NCBI RefSeq assembly: GCF_000010185.1
Contig: NC_010376.1
Coordinates: 1,373,501 to 1,437,500, forward strand
DNA: 64,000 bases
Direction of reading: 5' to 3'
Source of the DNA: Finegoldia magna ATCC 29328
GTDB lineage: Bacteria; Bacillota; Clostridia; Tissierellales; Peptoniphilaceae
Shown: piece after piece, positions 34,721-44,183 of the stretch
How the letters are laid out: each line of letters opens with the position of its first letter
Numbering within the stretch: the first letter of the stretch is position 1
Made by a program: the position numbers and the translations under genes
Notes under the pieces: model-generated
Seen by the model: the letters and a program-made list of their open reading frames with translations, nothing else
Told to the model about the DNA's origin: nothing
Databases searched by the model: none

Positions 34721-36048
34721 TGAAAAAAATTTTAGAGGCAAAAGTAGAATACAATGTATTTCCCAACAAGGGAATTTGCAAAATAGACGATAATTTGTAT
34801 TCTATAAAGAACACAATTCAAGGACAAACAATCTCTTTTCAACGAAAAAGAAAGAAAAAGGGATTTATTGAGGGAAAACTAGTTGAAAAACTAGAAAAGT
34901 CTCCCCTTGAAACTATTGAAGGTTGTCCTGTAAATGAAAGATGCGGCGGTTGTATTTATCAAAAATTAGAGTACGATGTGGAGTGCGATTTGAAGAAAAA
35001 AACACTCACAGAATTGTACAAAGATATTTACGATGAGGATATTATTTTTCATCCATCGCCTATTTTACAAGGCTACAGAAACAAAATGGAATACACTTTT
35101 GGAGATAGTGTCAAAGGTGGTCCACTTGTTTTGGGACTTCACACTAAAAACAAATTCTACGAAATAACAGACACTGTAGATTGCAATATCATTGATGAAG
35201 GCTTCAACAAAATCAGACAAGCTGTTCAAGAATATTTTCGTGACAAAAATTACGAATTTTTCAAAAAAATAAAACATACTGGGCTTTTGAGACACTTCAT
35301 AATCAGAAAAAGTTTCAGTGATGATGAGTACATGATTAATTTGGTAACGACAAGTGATAAGTTTGATGTGAATGATTTCGTTGAATTTGCAAAGCAAATC
35401 GACAACAGAATCGTATCGATTTACCACACAATTAACGATAATATTTCAGACGCAGTAATAGTCGACAAATTAGAATTGTTGCATGGCAAAGAATATTTGA
35501 CAGAAAAAATAAACGGCTTGGAATTTAGGATATCTCCATTTTCCTTCTTCCAACCAAATCCGGCACAAGCAGAACAAATTTATACCAGAGCATTGGAATT
35601 GGCTGGAGATTTGTCAGGAAAAAACGTATATGATTTGTATTGTGGAACTGGAACCATCGCACAAATTTTCGCTAAAAAATCCGAAAGTGTGATTGGCGTC
35701 GAAATAGTAGAAGAAGCAGTCGAAAAAGCAAAAGAAAACGCAGAACTAAACGGATTGACTAACACAGAGTTCATCTGCGATGATTGCTTGAATTTTATGG
35801 AAAAAGTTGAGAAAAAAGACGTAGTAGTCTTGGATCCTCCACGAGATGGAATTCATCCAAAAGCAATCGATAGATTAATCGACATCAATCCCGATAAATT
35901 CATCTACATTTCTTGCAATCCGATAACACAAAGAATGGATTTGGACAAATTTATCGAAAAAGGGTATGAAATTAAGTCATTAGAGTTTTTCGATCAGTTC
36001 CCAAGGACTTACCACTGCGAAGCTGTTGTGCTTCTATCAAGAAAATAA
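34720..36048 (+). CDS. rlmD: 23S rRNA (uracil-C5)-methyltransferase, RlmD/TrmA family
   Basis: A 442-residue SAM-dependent methyltransferase. A short N-terminal TRAM-like region is followed by the iron-sulfur motif CPVNERCGGCIYQ near residue 71. The catalytic half has the SAM-binding VYDLYCGTGTIAQ, VVLDPPRDG, and the nucleophile Cys in ISCNPITQ. It methylates a uridine of 23S rRNA at C5 (U1939 or U747 position class). The start codon overlaps the previous stop (TAATG). Exact target is not resolved by motifs alone. Confidence 0.92.
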   Translation: MKKILEAKVEYNVFPNKGICKIDDNLYSIKNTIQGQTISFQRKRKKKGFIEGKLVEKLEKSPLETIEGCPVNERCGGCIYQKLEYDVECDLKKKTLTELYKDIYDEDIIFHPSPILQGYRNKMEYTFGDSVKGGPLVLGLHTKNKFYEITDTVDCNIIDEGFNKIRQAVQEYFRDKNYEFFKKIKHTGLLRHFIIRKSFSDDEYMINLVTTSDKFDVNDFVEFAKQIDNRIVSIYHTINDNISDAVIVDKLELLHGKEYLTEKINGLEFRISPFSFFQPNPAQAEQIYTRALELAGDLSGKNVYDLYCGTGTIAQIFAKKSESVIGVEIVEEAVEKAKENAELNGLTNTEFICDDCLNFMEKVEKKDVVVLDPPRDGIHPKAIDRLIDINPDKFIYISCNPITQRMDLDKFIEKGYEIKSLEFFDQFPRTYHCEAVVLLSRK

Positions 36049-36092
36049 GAATATAGGATATTTTTACTTTATTTAGAAATTTGGAGGAAATA

Positions 36093-37121
36093 ATGATAAA
36101 GAAAATAGGAGTTGTGAGCTTATCAAGTGGTGTTTTGGGAGAAAGTTTTGTTGAGCATGAAATAAAAATAGGAATAGATAGATTAAATAAGTTAGGAGTC
36201 GAAATAGAATTTTTACCTAATTCTTTGAAAGGCATAGACTTTTTAAAAAATAATCCAGAACTTAGGGCAGATGATTTGCTGCTTGCTTTTGAAGATGACA
36301 CTATTGATATGATTTTATGTGCTATTGGTGGAGAAGATACCTACAGATTAGCTCCTTATTTATTTGAAAGAGATAGATTAAAAAATATTGTTAAACAAAA
36401 ACTTTTTTTAGGCTTTTCTGACTCAACAATGAATCACTTTATGCTAAATAAGCTTGGCATAAAAACATTTTATGGTCAGGCTTTCTTGCCAGATGTATGT
36501 GAACTATCTGCTAATATGTTAGCTTATACAGAAAAATACTTTTTGGAACTTATAAAAACAGGAAAAATAAATGAGATACATCCTAGTGAAGTTTGGTATG
36601 AGGCAAGGGAAGATTTTAGCAAGAAAGCTATAGGAATAGAAATGAAAAGCCATCCTAATACCGGTTTTGAGCTTTTAAGAGGAAATCCTATATTTAGTGG
36701 AAAAATTTTAGGCGGATGCATAGAAACAATATATGATATGTTCGATAATTCTAGATTTAACGATACAGTAGAAATTTGTAGCAAATATAATTTATTTCCA
36801 ACCCTTGAGGAATGGGAGAATAAGATTTTACTAATAGAATCAAGCGAAGAAAAATCAAAACCAGATTTATATAGGAAAATGATACGTGCTCTAAAAAACT
36901 ACGGAATATTTGATAAATTATCAGGAATACTAGTAGGGAAACCTCAAAATGAAATCTATTACGAGGAGTATAAATCTATTTTATTAGAAGAAATCACCAA
37001 TAAAGATTTACCTATTGTCTATAATATAAATATTGGGCACTCAACTCCAAGATGTATAATTCCTTTTGGGGTAGAAGCAGAAGTAAATGTAAATAAACAA
37101 ACTATATCCTTTAATTATTAA
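36093..37121 (+). CDS. Serine peptidase S66 family, MccF/LD-carboxypeptidase-like
   Basis: A 342-residue cytoplasmic peptidase. The nucleophile elbow is GFSDSTMN near residue 108 (family GYSDxT), CAIGGEDTYRL precedes it, and the C-terminal NIGHSTPRCIIPFG carries the catalytic His. S66 members either trim murein tetrapeptide or, as MccF, cleave microcin C-like toxic aminoacyl nucleotides; the VWYEAREDFSKKAIG-type middle resembles the MccF side. GGAGG lies 6 nt before the ATG at 36093. Its codon use (many ATA, AGA, TTA) is A/T-richer than rlmD next to it, hinting at acquisition, perhaps as an immunity gene. Confidence 0.85.
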   Translation: MIKKIGVVSLSSGVLGESFVEHEIKIGIDRLNKLGVEIEFLPNSLKGIDFLKNNPELRADDLLLAFEDDTIDMILCAIGGEDTYRLAPYLFERDRLKNIVKQKLFLGFSDSTMNHFMLNKLGIKTFYGQAFLPDVCELSANMLAYTEKYFLELIKTGKINEIHPSEVWYEAREDFSKKAIGIEMKSHPNTGFELLRGNPIFSGKILGGCIETIYDMFDNSRFNDTVEICSKYNLFPTLEEWENKILLIESSEEKSKPDLYRKMIRALKNYGIFDKLSGILVGKPQNEIYYEEYKSILLEEITNKDLPIVYNINIGHSTPRCIIPFGVEAEVNVNKQTISFNY

Positions 37122-37464
37122 ACAAAATTGATCTGGCTATGAATTGTTTTTTCTACTTTAGAATGATTTAGTAAATTACAAGATGTTTATTGATCGGCAT
37201 ATTTCCTCATACGAGGCTTTTGAAAAAAATAAATTTTATCCATACTAATCACTCAAGCCTCTGCAAAGCTGTTGGTTTGTTGGATAAGAGTTAGAAAAAA
37301 CTGAGTGCTTGAAATCAATATATTATTGATTTTGTGGATTTATTATTAAAAGGTTAGTATTTTGAAGTTAGTAGTCGAAAATTTCTTTCAAATTCTTGTT
37401 TGTAGCTACATTTTGGATATTGAGTAAGTTGTGTGCACGGTATGAATGGAATTAAGGAAAATAT
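37122..37464. other. Gene-free stretch between the S66 peptidase and a GNAT
   Basis: 343 nt with no supported gene. GAGGCTT (about 37215) and AAGCCTC (about 37256) form a 7-bp inverted repeat around a long loop. No promoter I would trust and no protein-like frame was seen; it looks like decayed sequence. Confidence 0.4.
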
Positions 37465-37989
37465 ATGAAACTAAAATTAATTAAACTAACTAAAGAGTAT
37501 GAATTAAAGCTTGGTGAGATGATCGATGAATGGAAGATTGACCAAGAAATGAATAACACAAACACTTCTCCGTGGTCAATATTTAAAAATGATTACCATG
37601 ATTTTGACTATTATCTAAATAACTTAGAAATAAAATCTAAAACTGAAAATAAAGTTCCAGATTCAGTTTTCTTCCTTTTAGATGAAGAAAGAGATAAGCT
37701 TTTAGGGGCTGTAAATATTCGCCACTATTTAAATGAGTCACTTTTGAAAGAAGGTGGACATATTGGAGATGGAATAAGACCCAGTGAGAGAAGAAAAGGC
37801 TATGCCACAGAAATGGTAAGACTAGCTTTGATAGAGTGTAAAAAATTGGGAATTGAAAGAGTACTCATGATTTGTGATAAAGAAAATATAGGATCAGCTA
37901 AGTCTATTATTAAAAATGGTGGAGTACTTGAAAATGAGTTTGTTAACTCAGATGGTAAGACGATTCAAAGATATTGGATAGACAATTAA
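37465..37989 (+). CDS. GNAT-family N-acetyltransferase
   Basis: A 174-residue acetyltransferase. The acetyl-CoA binding motif A reads GIRPSERRKGYATEM (R/Q-x-x-G-x-A pattern) near residue 108, followed by motif B around VLMICDKENIGSAKSIIKNGG. It transfers acetyl from acetyl-CoA to an unknown amine. AAGGAAA is the ribosome site. Its sequence resembles small resistance-type acetyltransferases found in Firmicutes, but the substrate cannot be named. Like the S66 gene before it, it is A/T-rich, and both may have come in together. Confidence 0.85.
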   Translation: MKLKLIKLTKEYELKLGEMIDEWKIDQEMNNTNTSPWSIFKNDYHDFDYYLNNLEIKSKTENKVPDSVFFLLDEERDKLLGAVNIRHYLNESLLKEGGHIGDGIRPSERRKGYATEMVRLALIECKKLGIERVLMICDKENIGSAKSIIKNGGVLENEFVNSDGKTIQRYWIDN

Positions 37990-38059
37990 TTGTGTTTAAA
38001 AGTACAGCGTAAAACTACAATAGAGCAATAAAAAATTTATAGAATTTATATTAAAATTT

Positions 38060-38100
38060 AAAACCCAGCTTTATCACAATTGATAATAGTCGGGTTTTTG
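38060..38100 (+). terminator. Terminator after the GNAT gene
   Basis: AAACCC-AGC-TTATCA-CAAT-TGATAA-TAGT-CGGGTTTTTG: a stem with one internal loop and a T-run. Confidence 0.7.
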
Positions 38101-38179
38101 TTTTGTGGTAAAATTAAATTAACTAAAAAATTATTCTATGAATTTAAGGGAACTAATCGAATCTAAACAAGGAGAAGAA

Positions 38180-38572
38180 ATGAATATAACACAAAAAGAT
38201 ATGAAAATACTATTGAAATCGCAACAAGGTGAATTAGATGTTGTGTTAATGTATCGTGCACTTGCAGATACTGTAAAAGATGCAAATGACCAAGAAGCTT
38301 TTCGTAAGCTTGCAACAGAAGAAGGTCATCATGCATCGGTATTCCACAATCTTACAAAAGAAAATCTGAAACCTAAAAAAACCAAAGCGATAATTATTCC
38401 TTTGCTCTATAAGATAGTAGGAAAGAAAAAATTATATAAACTAATTGCAAATGGAGAATACAATGCTGCTAATACCTATGCACCAGTTGCTGAAAAATTC
38501 CCAGAAATAGAAAGTGTCAAAAACGATGAAAAAAGACACGGTGATATTGTAAGTTCGTTAATTAAGAATTAA
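38180..38572 (+). CDS. Ferritin-like (rubrerythrin-type) diiron protein
   Basis: A 130-residue four-helix protein. Putative metal ligands are Glu in QQGELDVVLMYRALA, Glu/His in ATEEGHHASVF, Glu in ANGEYNAANTY and Glu/His in NDEKRHGD, matching the E, ExxH, E, ExxH spacing of ferritin-like domains. No rubredoxin tail is present. It may act in iron or oxygen-species handling in the cytoplasm, or as the iron-sensing domain found beside VIT-type transporters. I start at 38180, 4 nt after AAGGAGAAG; an upstream in-frame ATG at 38138 has no ribosome site. Confidence 0.78.
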   Translation: MNITQKDMKILLKSQQGELDVVLMYRALADTVKDANDQEAFRKLATEEGHHASVFHNLTKENLKPKKTKAIIIPLLYKIVGKKKLYKLIANGEYNAANTYAPVAEKFPEIESVKNDEKRHGDIVSSLIKN

Positions 38573-38647
38573 TTTGGATTTTGATAAATAATACTATTAG
38601 CGTTATAATATAACAATATTAAATTTTAAATACACAAGGAGGATTTC

Positions 38648-38959
38648 ATGAAATTAGAAGATTTTACAGAAAAAGAACAATCAGAAATCAACGACGGACT
38701 ATCTTCAGCAGAAATCAGTGACAAAGAAGCCGCCGATAAAATATTAGCATTAGTTCCGGATGGATGGATCAAGAAAATTCCGTTTTTTGTAAGAAAACAC
38801 TCAACGACTAAAACAATAGAAAGAATTGCTAACCAATATCCTGAACTTTACGCTGTAGCAAAAAGAGAAGGCGAACTTCCTGAAAAAGAACGTGACGAAT
38901 TGCAAAAAATCATCACAGATATTTTTAAGGAAAAAATGGCAAAACACAATATAAAATAA
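38648..38959 (+). CDS. Hypothetical protein, 103 residues
   Basis: A small soluble, highly charged protein (many Glu and Lys) without membrane segment or signal peptide; it contains PDGWIKKIPFFVRKHSTTK near the centre and a helical C-terminal half. AAGGAGG lies 6 nt before the ATG, so it is clearly translated. I do not recognise the family. It sits between the ferritin-like gene and a GNAT gene, 15 nt before the latter, so it may share a transcript with it. Confidence 0.65.
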   Translation: MKLEDFTEKEQSEINDGLSSAEISDKEAADKILALVPDGWIKKIPFFVRKHSTTKTIERIANQYPELYAVAKREGELPEKERDELQKIITDIFKEKMAKHNIK

Positions 38960-38973
38960 TTAGAGAATTTCAT

Positions 38974-39414
38974 ATGGACACTATAATAGTCAATGAAGCA
39001 ATCAACCTTGTTCCCTATTTTGAAAATTACGATACTACTTTGAAGTGGTACGAAGATAAAGATGTGTGCAAACAAGTAGACAACATTGATTTCGTATACG
39101 ATATTGATAGATTAAAAAAAATGTACAATTACTTGAATACTCATGGAAAGTTGTTCTACATTGAATACAATAACGAATTAGTTGGAGATATTTCCTTGAC
39201 TGATGACAATGAAATAACGATAGTTGTGTGCAAAGAATTTCAAAACAAACATATCGGACGAAATTGTGTCACAAAAATTTTGGAATTAGCAAAAGAAAAT
39301 GGATTAAAATCTGTCACTGCAAATATCTATGCTTTTAATCATCAAAGCAGAAAAATGTTTGAAGCTGTAGGTTTTAAGCAAATCGATGAAGAAATATTTG
39401 AATACAAATTTTAA
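38974..39414 (+). CDS. GNAT-family N-acetyltransferase
   Basis: A 146-residue acetyltransferase. The N-terminal half contains DDNEITIVVCKEFQNKHIGRNC, which is motif A with Q-N-K-x-I-G-x-N for acetyl-CoA, and NHQSRKMFEAVGFKQID is motif B (asparagine and tyrosine/phenylalanine region). Substrate unknown. The ribosome site before the ATG is weak (AGAG), so it may depend on coupling with the preceding hypothetical gene. It ends directly at a terminator. Confidence 0.85.
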   Translation: MDTIIVNEAINLVPYFENYDTTLKWYEDKDVCKQVDNIDFVYDIDRLKKMYNYLNTHGKLFYIEYNNELVGDISLTDDNEITIVVCKEFQNKHIGRNCVTKILELAKENGLKSVTANIYAFNHQSRKMFEAVGFKQIDEEIFEYKF

Positions 39415-39440
39415 GCGGCGAACTTGTCGCTTTTTTTGTT
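39413..39440 (+). terminator. Terminator of the GNAT gene
   Basis: AAGCGGC-GAACTT-GTCGCTTTTTTT directly after the stop codon; similar in form to the terminator at 1262. Confidence 0.65.
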
Positions 39441-39516
39441 TCAAAAAATTACTAAACTATTTCAAAACTTTTCAACTAATTATTATTTTGATATTTTTAA
39501 TGCAACATCGTGATAT

Positions 39517-39559
39517 ACAATATCGTAATATTGCATTGTACGATATTGTGTTCTATAAT
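39517..39559 (+). promoter_or_regulatory. Promoter with a perfect 11-bp operator palindrome
   Basis: ACAATATCGTA (39517-39527) and TACGATATTGT (39539-39549) are perfect inverted arms with an 11-nt centre. TTGCAT (39531-39536), a 17-nt spacer and TATAAT (39554-39559) form the promoter, so the right arm lies between -35 and -10. A third related half, CATCGTGATA, lies just upstream. This arrangement suggests tight repression of the ATPase gene. Confidence 0.75.
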
Positions 39560-39576
39560 AGAGATGAGGTGAGAAT

Positions 39577-40953
39577 ATGAAATTTATTGGTCGTGAAAAT
39601 GAACTAGAAAAACTAAATACAGAATTTTCTAAAGAGATGTTTTCCATGTGTGTAATTTACGGTCGAAGAAGAGTCGGAAAAACCTATTTGATTCAAAAAT
39701 TTATGAAAGAAAAATCTGGATCGTATTTTGTCGGTGTAGAATCTGATAAGTTTATCAACTTGAATCATTTGTCACAATCAATTTATAAGGCTTGTAATTA
39801 TGATGGAAATTTACCTGCATTTATTGATATTGATCATGCGTTTAGATTTCTATTCGAATATTCCGTCAATCACAGAATTGCATTCGTCATTGATGAGTAT
39901 CCATACATTGCTGAATCTTTCCCATCAATTTCCTCAGTTCTTCAAAATTTGATTGACGAATTCAAAGCGACAAGCAAATTGTTTTTAATATTATGTGGTT
40001 CATCTATGAGTTTTATGGAAAACCAAGTTTTAGGATATAAAAGCCCTCTTTATGGAAGAAGATCAATTCAACTAAAAATAAATCCTTTTTCCTATAAGGA
40101 ATCTGCAAAATTTGTAGAGAATTATTCTAATCATGACAAGGCAATTGTTTTTGGATTAACTGGAGGCGTTGCAGAATATCTAGTTTTTTTTGATGATTCT
40201 ATTAGTTTACAAGAAAATATAATCAATAATTTTTTGTCGGTGCAAGGCAGATTATACGAAGAACCTCCTAATTTATTGAAACAAGAACTCAGGGACCCAA
40301 AAAGATACAACGATATTTTGTATTTAATTTCCCATGGACAAACCAAAGTATCTGAAATATCCAATAAATTAGGTGTACAATCCGGCTCAATCAGTCCTTA
40401 TCTTGAAAGTTTGATAGAACTTGGAATTATTGAAAGAAAAACCCCTGTGACTAATCGCAAATCTAATCGCCCTATTTATTTGATTAAAGACACGATGTTT
40501 AATTTCTGGTACAAATTTGTACAACCTAATCTCAATTTGATAAATCTCGAATTGGGTCACAGAGTATACTCAGAAAAAATAGAAAATTCTATAAATGATT
40601 ATATGGGTAAAATTTTCGAAAAAATTTCGATAGAGTACTTGGAATACAGAATCAAATCTGGAGATTTGAGATTCTTACCTACCGATTATGGCAATTGGTG
40701 GGGAAATGATTCTCTTCGTAAAAAACAATCAGAAATTGATATATTAGCTTACGACAGTGAAAATTATCTGTTCGTGGAATGCAAATGGAGAAATGGACTT
40801 TGTCCGAAATCTGTACTCAATGAATTAATTGAAAAATCGAAAATATTTAACAGCAACCAAAAATTTTACTGGATAATTAGCATGTCTGGCTTTGAAGATT
40901 TTTCATACGATGACAATGTTGAGCTTATTACGTTAGATGACATGTACGCTTAG
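39577..40953 (+). CDS. AAA ATPase with DUF234 C-terminal domain
   Basis: A 458-residue protein of the archaeal-type ATPase/DUF234 family. The N-terminal ATPase has Walker A YGRRRVGKTYL (near residue 26), Walker B AFVIDEYPYI (DE near residue 108) and LILCGSSMSFME sensor I. A winged helix follows (TKVSEISNKLGVQSGSISPYLESL). The C-terminal DUF234 segment has SEIDILAYDSENYLFVECKW, a PD-(D/E)XK-like D...ExK motif. The biological role is unknown; it occurs in mobile or stress-linked settings. GAGGTGAG precedes the ATG. Its promoter carries a strong palindrome. Confidence 0.88.
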   Translation: MKFIGRENELEKLNTEFSKEMFSMCVIYGRRRVGKTYLIQKFMKEKSGSYFVGVESDKFINLNHLSQSIYKACNYDGNLPAFIDIDHAFRFLFEYSVNHRIAFVIDEYPYIAESFPSISSVLQNLIDEFKATSKLFLILCGSSMSFMENQVLGYKSPLYGRRSIQLKINPFSYKESAKFVENYSNHDKAIVFGLTGGVAEYLVFFDDSISLQENIINNFLSVQGRLYEEPPNLLKQELRDPKRYNDILYLISHGQTKVSEISNKLGVQSGSISPYLESLIELGIIERKTPVTNRKSNRPIYLIKDTMFNFWYKFVQPNLNLINLELGHRVYSEKIENSINDYMGKIFEKISIEYLEYRIKSGDLRFLPTDYGNWWGNDSLRKKQSEIDILAYDSENYLFVECKWRNGLCPKSVLNELIEKSKIFNSNQKFYWIISMSGFEDFSYDDNVELITLDDMYA

Positions 40954-40967
40954 TTTCAACTAAAAAA

Positions 40968-41003
40968 TCACCCCAAAGTCTACAAAAACTTTGGGGGTTT
41001 TGT
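40968..41003. terminator. Bidirectional terminator
   Basis: AAAAAATCACCCCAAAGT, an 8-nt loop, ACTTTGGGGGTTTTG, between the convergent ATPase and FtsX-type genes. Confidence 0.8.
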
Positions 41004-43244
41004 TTATCCATTAATGGTTTTCAATTCTTTTACCATATCGAGTTTTGATATTTTTATTTTTTGAAGCAATTGAATAACCGCAAAAATTATTATGCTGTAC
41101 AAAATCGCGAGCAAGTACATATGCACAGGAATTTTTGCTATGATGTACGCATCGAACTTCGACATCACTACTAATATGATAAGTTTAAATAATTTATCTA
41201 TTAAAGGTATCATAATTAGCTGGAAGACAACCAGCATTACAAATACAATATTAACGTAAATACTCATTATCTCACCGTCATTGTATCCAAAGATTTTGAG
41301 ATACGATATGTTGAGCTTGGACTTGTCGAGTATGATGTTGGAAATTATAAATGTGATTATCAGATAAAATCCAATTCCAATATAAAACAACATTTTAAAA
41401 ACAACTCCGAAACTATCCAAAAAGTGAATCATAAATTTATCCATCTCGTCTCTGTTGATTTTTGTGATTAAATTAGAATTGGAAATGTGGAGTTTGCTGT
41501 TCGATTGATAAGCATTAAAATATCCACTATCTTTTTCGATAATTTTATTCAGCAATTCTCTCTTGGTGAATATCTGATACAAATTATTATCTTCGTCAAC
41601 ACCTTTTATCTTTAATTCTAGTGTTTTGCTGTTATAAGGCTCTGTGATTTTGATTTTGTCGTTTATTTTATGTTCAAATCTCTGCAAAAATCCCTTCGAC
41701 ACAACTACTTCATCTTTTTTTAATTGCGATAGGTTTTTGATTTTATAATTGGAATTGTCATCTACTCCATAAAACTGAACTTTTTTATTGTCATTATCCG
41801 TCAATTCAACGTCTAAAATTGTCGACTTGTCAGCTTTTACGTTTTTTTCTTCAGTTCGCACAAAATAAGTGTAGTTGTATTTCATCGTGTTTTTCATATT
41901 TTCAGAATACGACTCGAAAATAGGCTTGACTGACAAACCATATAACAGTATCATATTTGCTAGGAAAATGCCAAAAACAAGTGCGATAAGGTTGAATTTG
42001 TTGTCCAAGAACATTCTGAGTTTGAATTTGGTCATGATATTAAATTTTGTGAGTTTCACCTTGGATTTTCTTTTTTCTCTTTTGAAGGTTCCCCTTAAAA
42101 ATTCCAATGGCGTAGCTTTCAATTTCATCGAAATAACCAACAAATTAATTGCCATATAAATTGTAAGAGGAATTATGCAAGTTATCAAAAACGACCTCAA
42201 ACTTATAATCGGTTTGAATTTTGGCAAATCAAAACTTTGGTAGTACAAAAATACGTATTTTTTGTAAGCATAGGAATATGAAATTACATTCCCCACAACA
42301 GCCGAAAACAACGTCATAATTACAGGTGTTATCATATAATTTTTCAGTAATTCAGCCTTCGTGTATCCAGATGCTAACAGCGTTCCTATTACGGATGATT
42401 CCTTCTCTATCATACTTTTAATTTGAACGGCGCTGACAAAAGCAAGCGCTATGAACAAAATAACCATAAAAGTTGTCATTGTCGGAACGTCTCCGTCCAT
42501 ATCGTCCATTAAGTAAGTTATGCAGTGATTGTCGTATCTCGTAACTGCATCTATCACGACGTTTTTCTTCATAATAATCTTAATCAAATCTTTTAGCTTA
42601 TCGTTGGCAGGTTTTTTTGTTAAGTTGTTTTTTGTGTGATAAGAATAAGTATATTTGATGGGGACATCTTTGAATAACTCAAATCCATCTTTATCTAACA
42701 GACAAGTGCCATAATATCCGGTGTCCATTACGAGGTCATCTCTATTTCTCAGAATTGATGAGTAATCCGGCAGTGAAACAATTCCCACGACTTTAAAATT
42801 TTTGTCGTTTAATTTTATCGAATCTTCCAGTTTTATTTTGTTGGCTCTTGCGTAATTTCCGGAAATAGCCACCTCATCTTTTCTTTCAGCAAGCCTTCCT
42901 TCTAAAATTTGAGCTATATTAATGTTTTTTCTGTTGATGAAAGCTTTGAGTTTTCTTTCATTTGTATGAGAAATCTCAACATTGAAATTTTCGTACAAAT
43001 CTATATTTTCGTCTTCGAGTTTTCCTTTTGTAACATCATCAAGCGGATAAATCGTCGTAAATTGTCCATCTTCGACTTTCCCCTTGTTTATTTGCTCGTA
43101 ATAAAGAGCCTTTGCTGAATCTTGTGAAGTGAAAAAAGATGACGAAAAAACAACAACAAAAACCATAGCTAAAATAATTGGCAAATATTTTGCAGGATTT
43201 TTCACAAGTTGCCTTGCTATCCTTTTGTTAATTGGATTTTTCAT
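41004..43244 (-). CDS. FtsX/MacB-type ABC permease
   Basis: A 746-residue permease: an N-terminal TM near residue 25, a large extracellular part (~45-240), three TM segments near 255-370, a second TM/extracellular/TM repeat (~420-735). This eight-TM arrangement with two FtsX domains is typical of Firmicutes lipoprotein- or antimicrobial-peptide-related ABC systems. Conserved FtsX text includes SVIGTLLASGYTKAELLKNY and LNISYLKIFGYNDGEIMSIYV. The ATG at 43244 overlaps the ATPase stop (TAATG), with GAGGTG upstream. Substrate unknown; peptide-antibiotic resistance is one possibility. Confidence 0.87.
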   Translation of the reverse strand: MKNPINKRIARQLVKNPAKYLPIILAMVFVVVFSSSFFTSQDSAKALYYEQINKGKVEDGQFTTIYPLDDVTKGKLEDENIDLYENFNVEISHTNERKLKAFINRKNINIAQILEGRLAERKDEVAISGNYARANKIKLEDSIKLNDKNFKVVGIVSLPDYSSILRNRDDLVMDTGYYGTCLLDKDGFELFKDVPIKYTYSYHTKNNLTKKPANDKLKDLIKIIMKKNVVIDAVTRYDNHCITYLMDDMDGDVPTMTTFMVILFIALAFVSAVQIKSMIEKESSVIGTLLASGYTKAELLKNYMITPVIMTLFSAVVGNVISYSYAYKKYVFLYYQSFDLPKFKPIISLRSFLITCIIPLTIYMAINLLVISMKLKATPLEFLRGTFKREKRKSKVKLTKFNIMTKFKLRMFLDNKFNLIALVFGIFLANMILLYGLSVKPIFESYSENMKNTMKYNYTYFVRTEEKNVKADKSTILDVELTDNDNKKVQFYGVDDNSNYKIKNLSQLKKDEVVVSKGFLQRFEHKINDKIKITEPYNSKTLELKIKGVDEDNNLYQIFTKRELLNKIIEKDSGYFNAYQSNSKLHISNSNLITKINRDEMDKFMIHFLDSFGVVFKMLFYIGIGFYLIITFIISNIILDKSKLNISYLKIFGYNDGEIMSIYVNIVFVMLVVFQLIMIPLIDKLFKLIILVVMSKFDAYIIAKIPVHMYLLAILYSIIIFAVIQLLQKIKISKLDMVKELKTING

Positions 43245-43939
43245 TACCAAGTCACCTCATTCGCAGAGATTTTTTCTCTATTTTCTTCGATTGATTTTAT
43301 CGAGCCATTGTGAATAGACAATATCACATCGCACATTTTCGAAATTTGCGTGTTGTGCGTTGCGATTATTATAGTTGAGCCATAAAGTTTGTTGAGTTTT
43401 TCAATCAAAACCAAAACATCCTTTGCGCTCTCGTAATCCAATGCCCCAGTCGGCTCATCACAAATCAATAATTTTGGCCTTTTGATGATAGCCCTTCCTA
43501 TTGATGTTCTTTGAGCTTGTCCTCCAGATATTTCGTTGGGGAATTTGTAAATATGCTCCTTTAATCCCAAATCGTCAATCAAACCATCTATATCTATCGG
43601 ATTATTTGATAAATATTTTCCAACTTCAATATTTTCCAACACATTTAGATTGCTGACTAAGTTGTAGAATTGGAAAACGAATCCAACATAATTTCGCCTG
43701 TACTTTTCAAGTTCTTTTTTGCTGATGGATTCAAGTTTATTATCGAAAACATCTACCTCACCTTCATCTATAGTTTCAATTCCGCCGAGTATGTTCAATA
43801 AAGTGGATTTGCCCGAGCCAGATGGCCCCAAAACGCAAATTATTTGACCATCTTTTATTTCCAAATCAATTCCTTTAAGTACCTCAATAGATTCTTGACC
43901 AGAGCTGTAGCTCTTGTGTAAATTATTTACTTTTATCAT
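43244..43939 (-). CDS. ABC ATPase, LolD/MacB type
   Basis: A 231-residue ATPase with Walker A GPSGSGKST, Q-loop VFQFYNL, signature ISGGQAQR, Walker B LLICDEPTGALD and H-loop ATHNT. DEPTGALD is the hallmark of the MacB/LolD branch that works with FtsX-type permeases, which fits the coupled gene after it. GGAGG precedes the ATG. Confidence 0.92.
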   Translation of the reverse strand: MIKVNNLHKSYSSGQESIEVLKGIDLEIKDGQIICVLGPSGSGKSTLLNILGGIETIDEGEVDVFDNKLESISKKELEKYRRNYVGFVFQFYNLVSNLNVLENIEVGKYLSNNPIDIDGLIDDLGLKEHIYKFPNEISGGQAQRTSIGRAIIKRPKLLICDEPTGALDYESAKDVLVLIEKLNKLYGSTIIIATHNTQISKMCDVILSIHNGSIKSIEENREKISANEVTW

Positions 43940-44183
43940 TTCGTCCTCCTTTCAATATTGATTATCGTTATTGATATTATATCACTTTTTCACTTTAGCA
44001 TATATAAAATTTTCGAATTTTTCGTTCATTCGTATAAATTGAATTATCAGATAGTTTCGTATTTTGTTTTATGTTTTGTAATAATTATTTTCAGTTGATT
44101 GGGTATTATATTTCTGATTTATGATATTATAAGTATGATAGCAAAAATTAAAAAATAAATTTTTGAATTAAAGGAGGGTTTTT

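Noticed and set aside
37210-37265. GAGGCTT/AAGCCTC inverted repeat as a terminator or attachment site
   Set aside because: Loop of about 35-40 nt and no T-run; no second copy elsewhere in the window to make an att pair.
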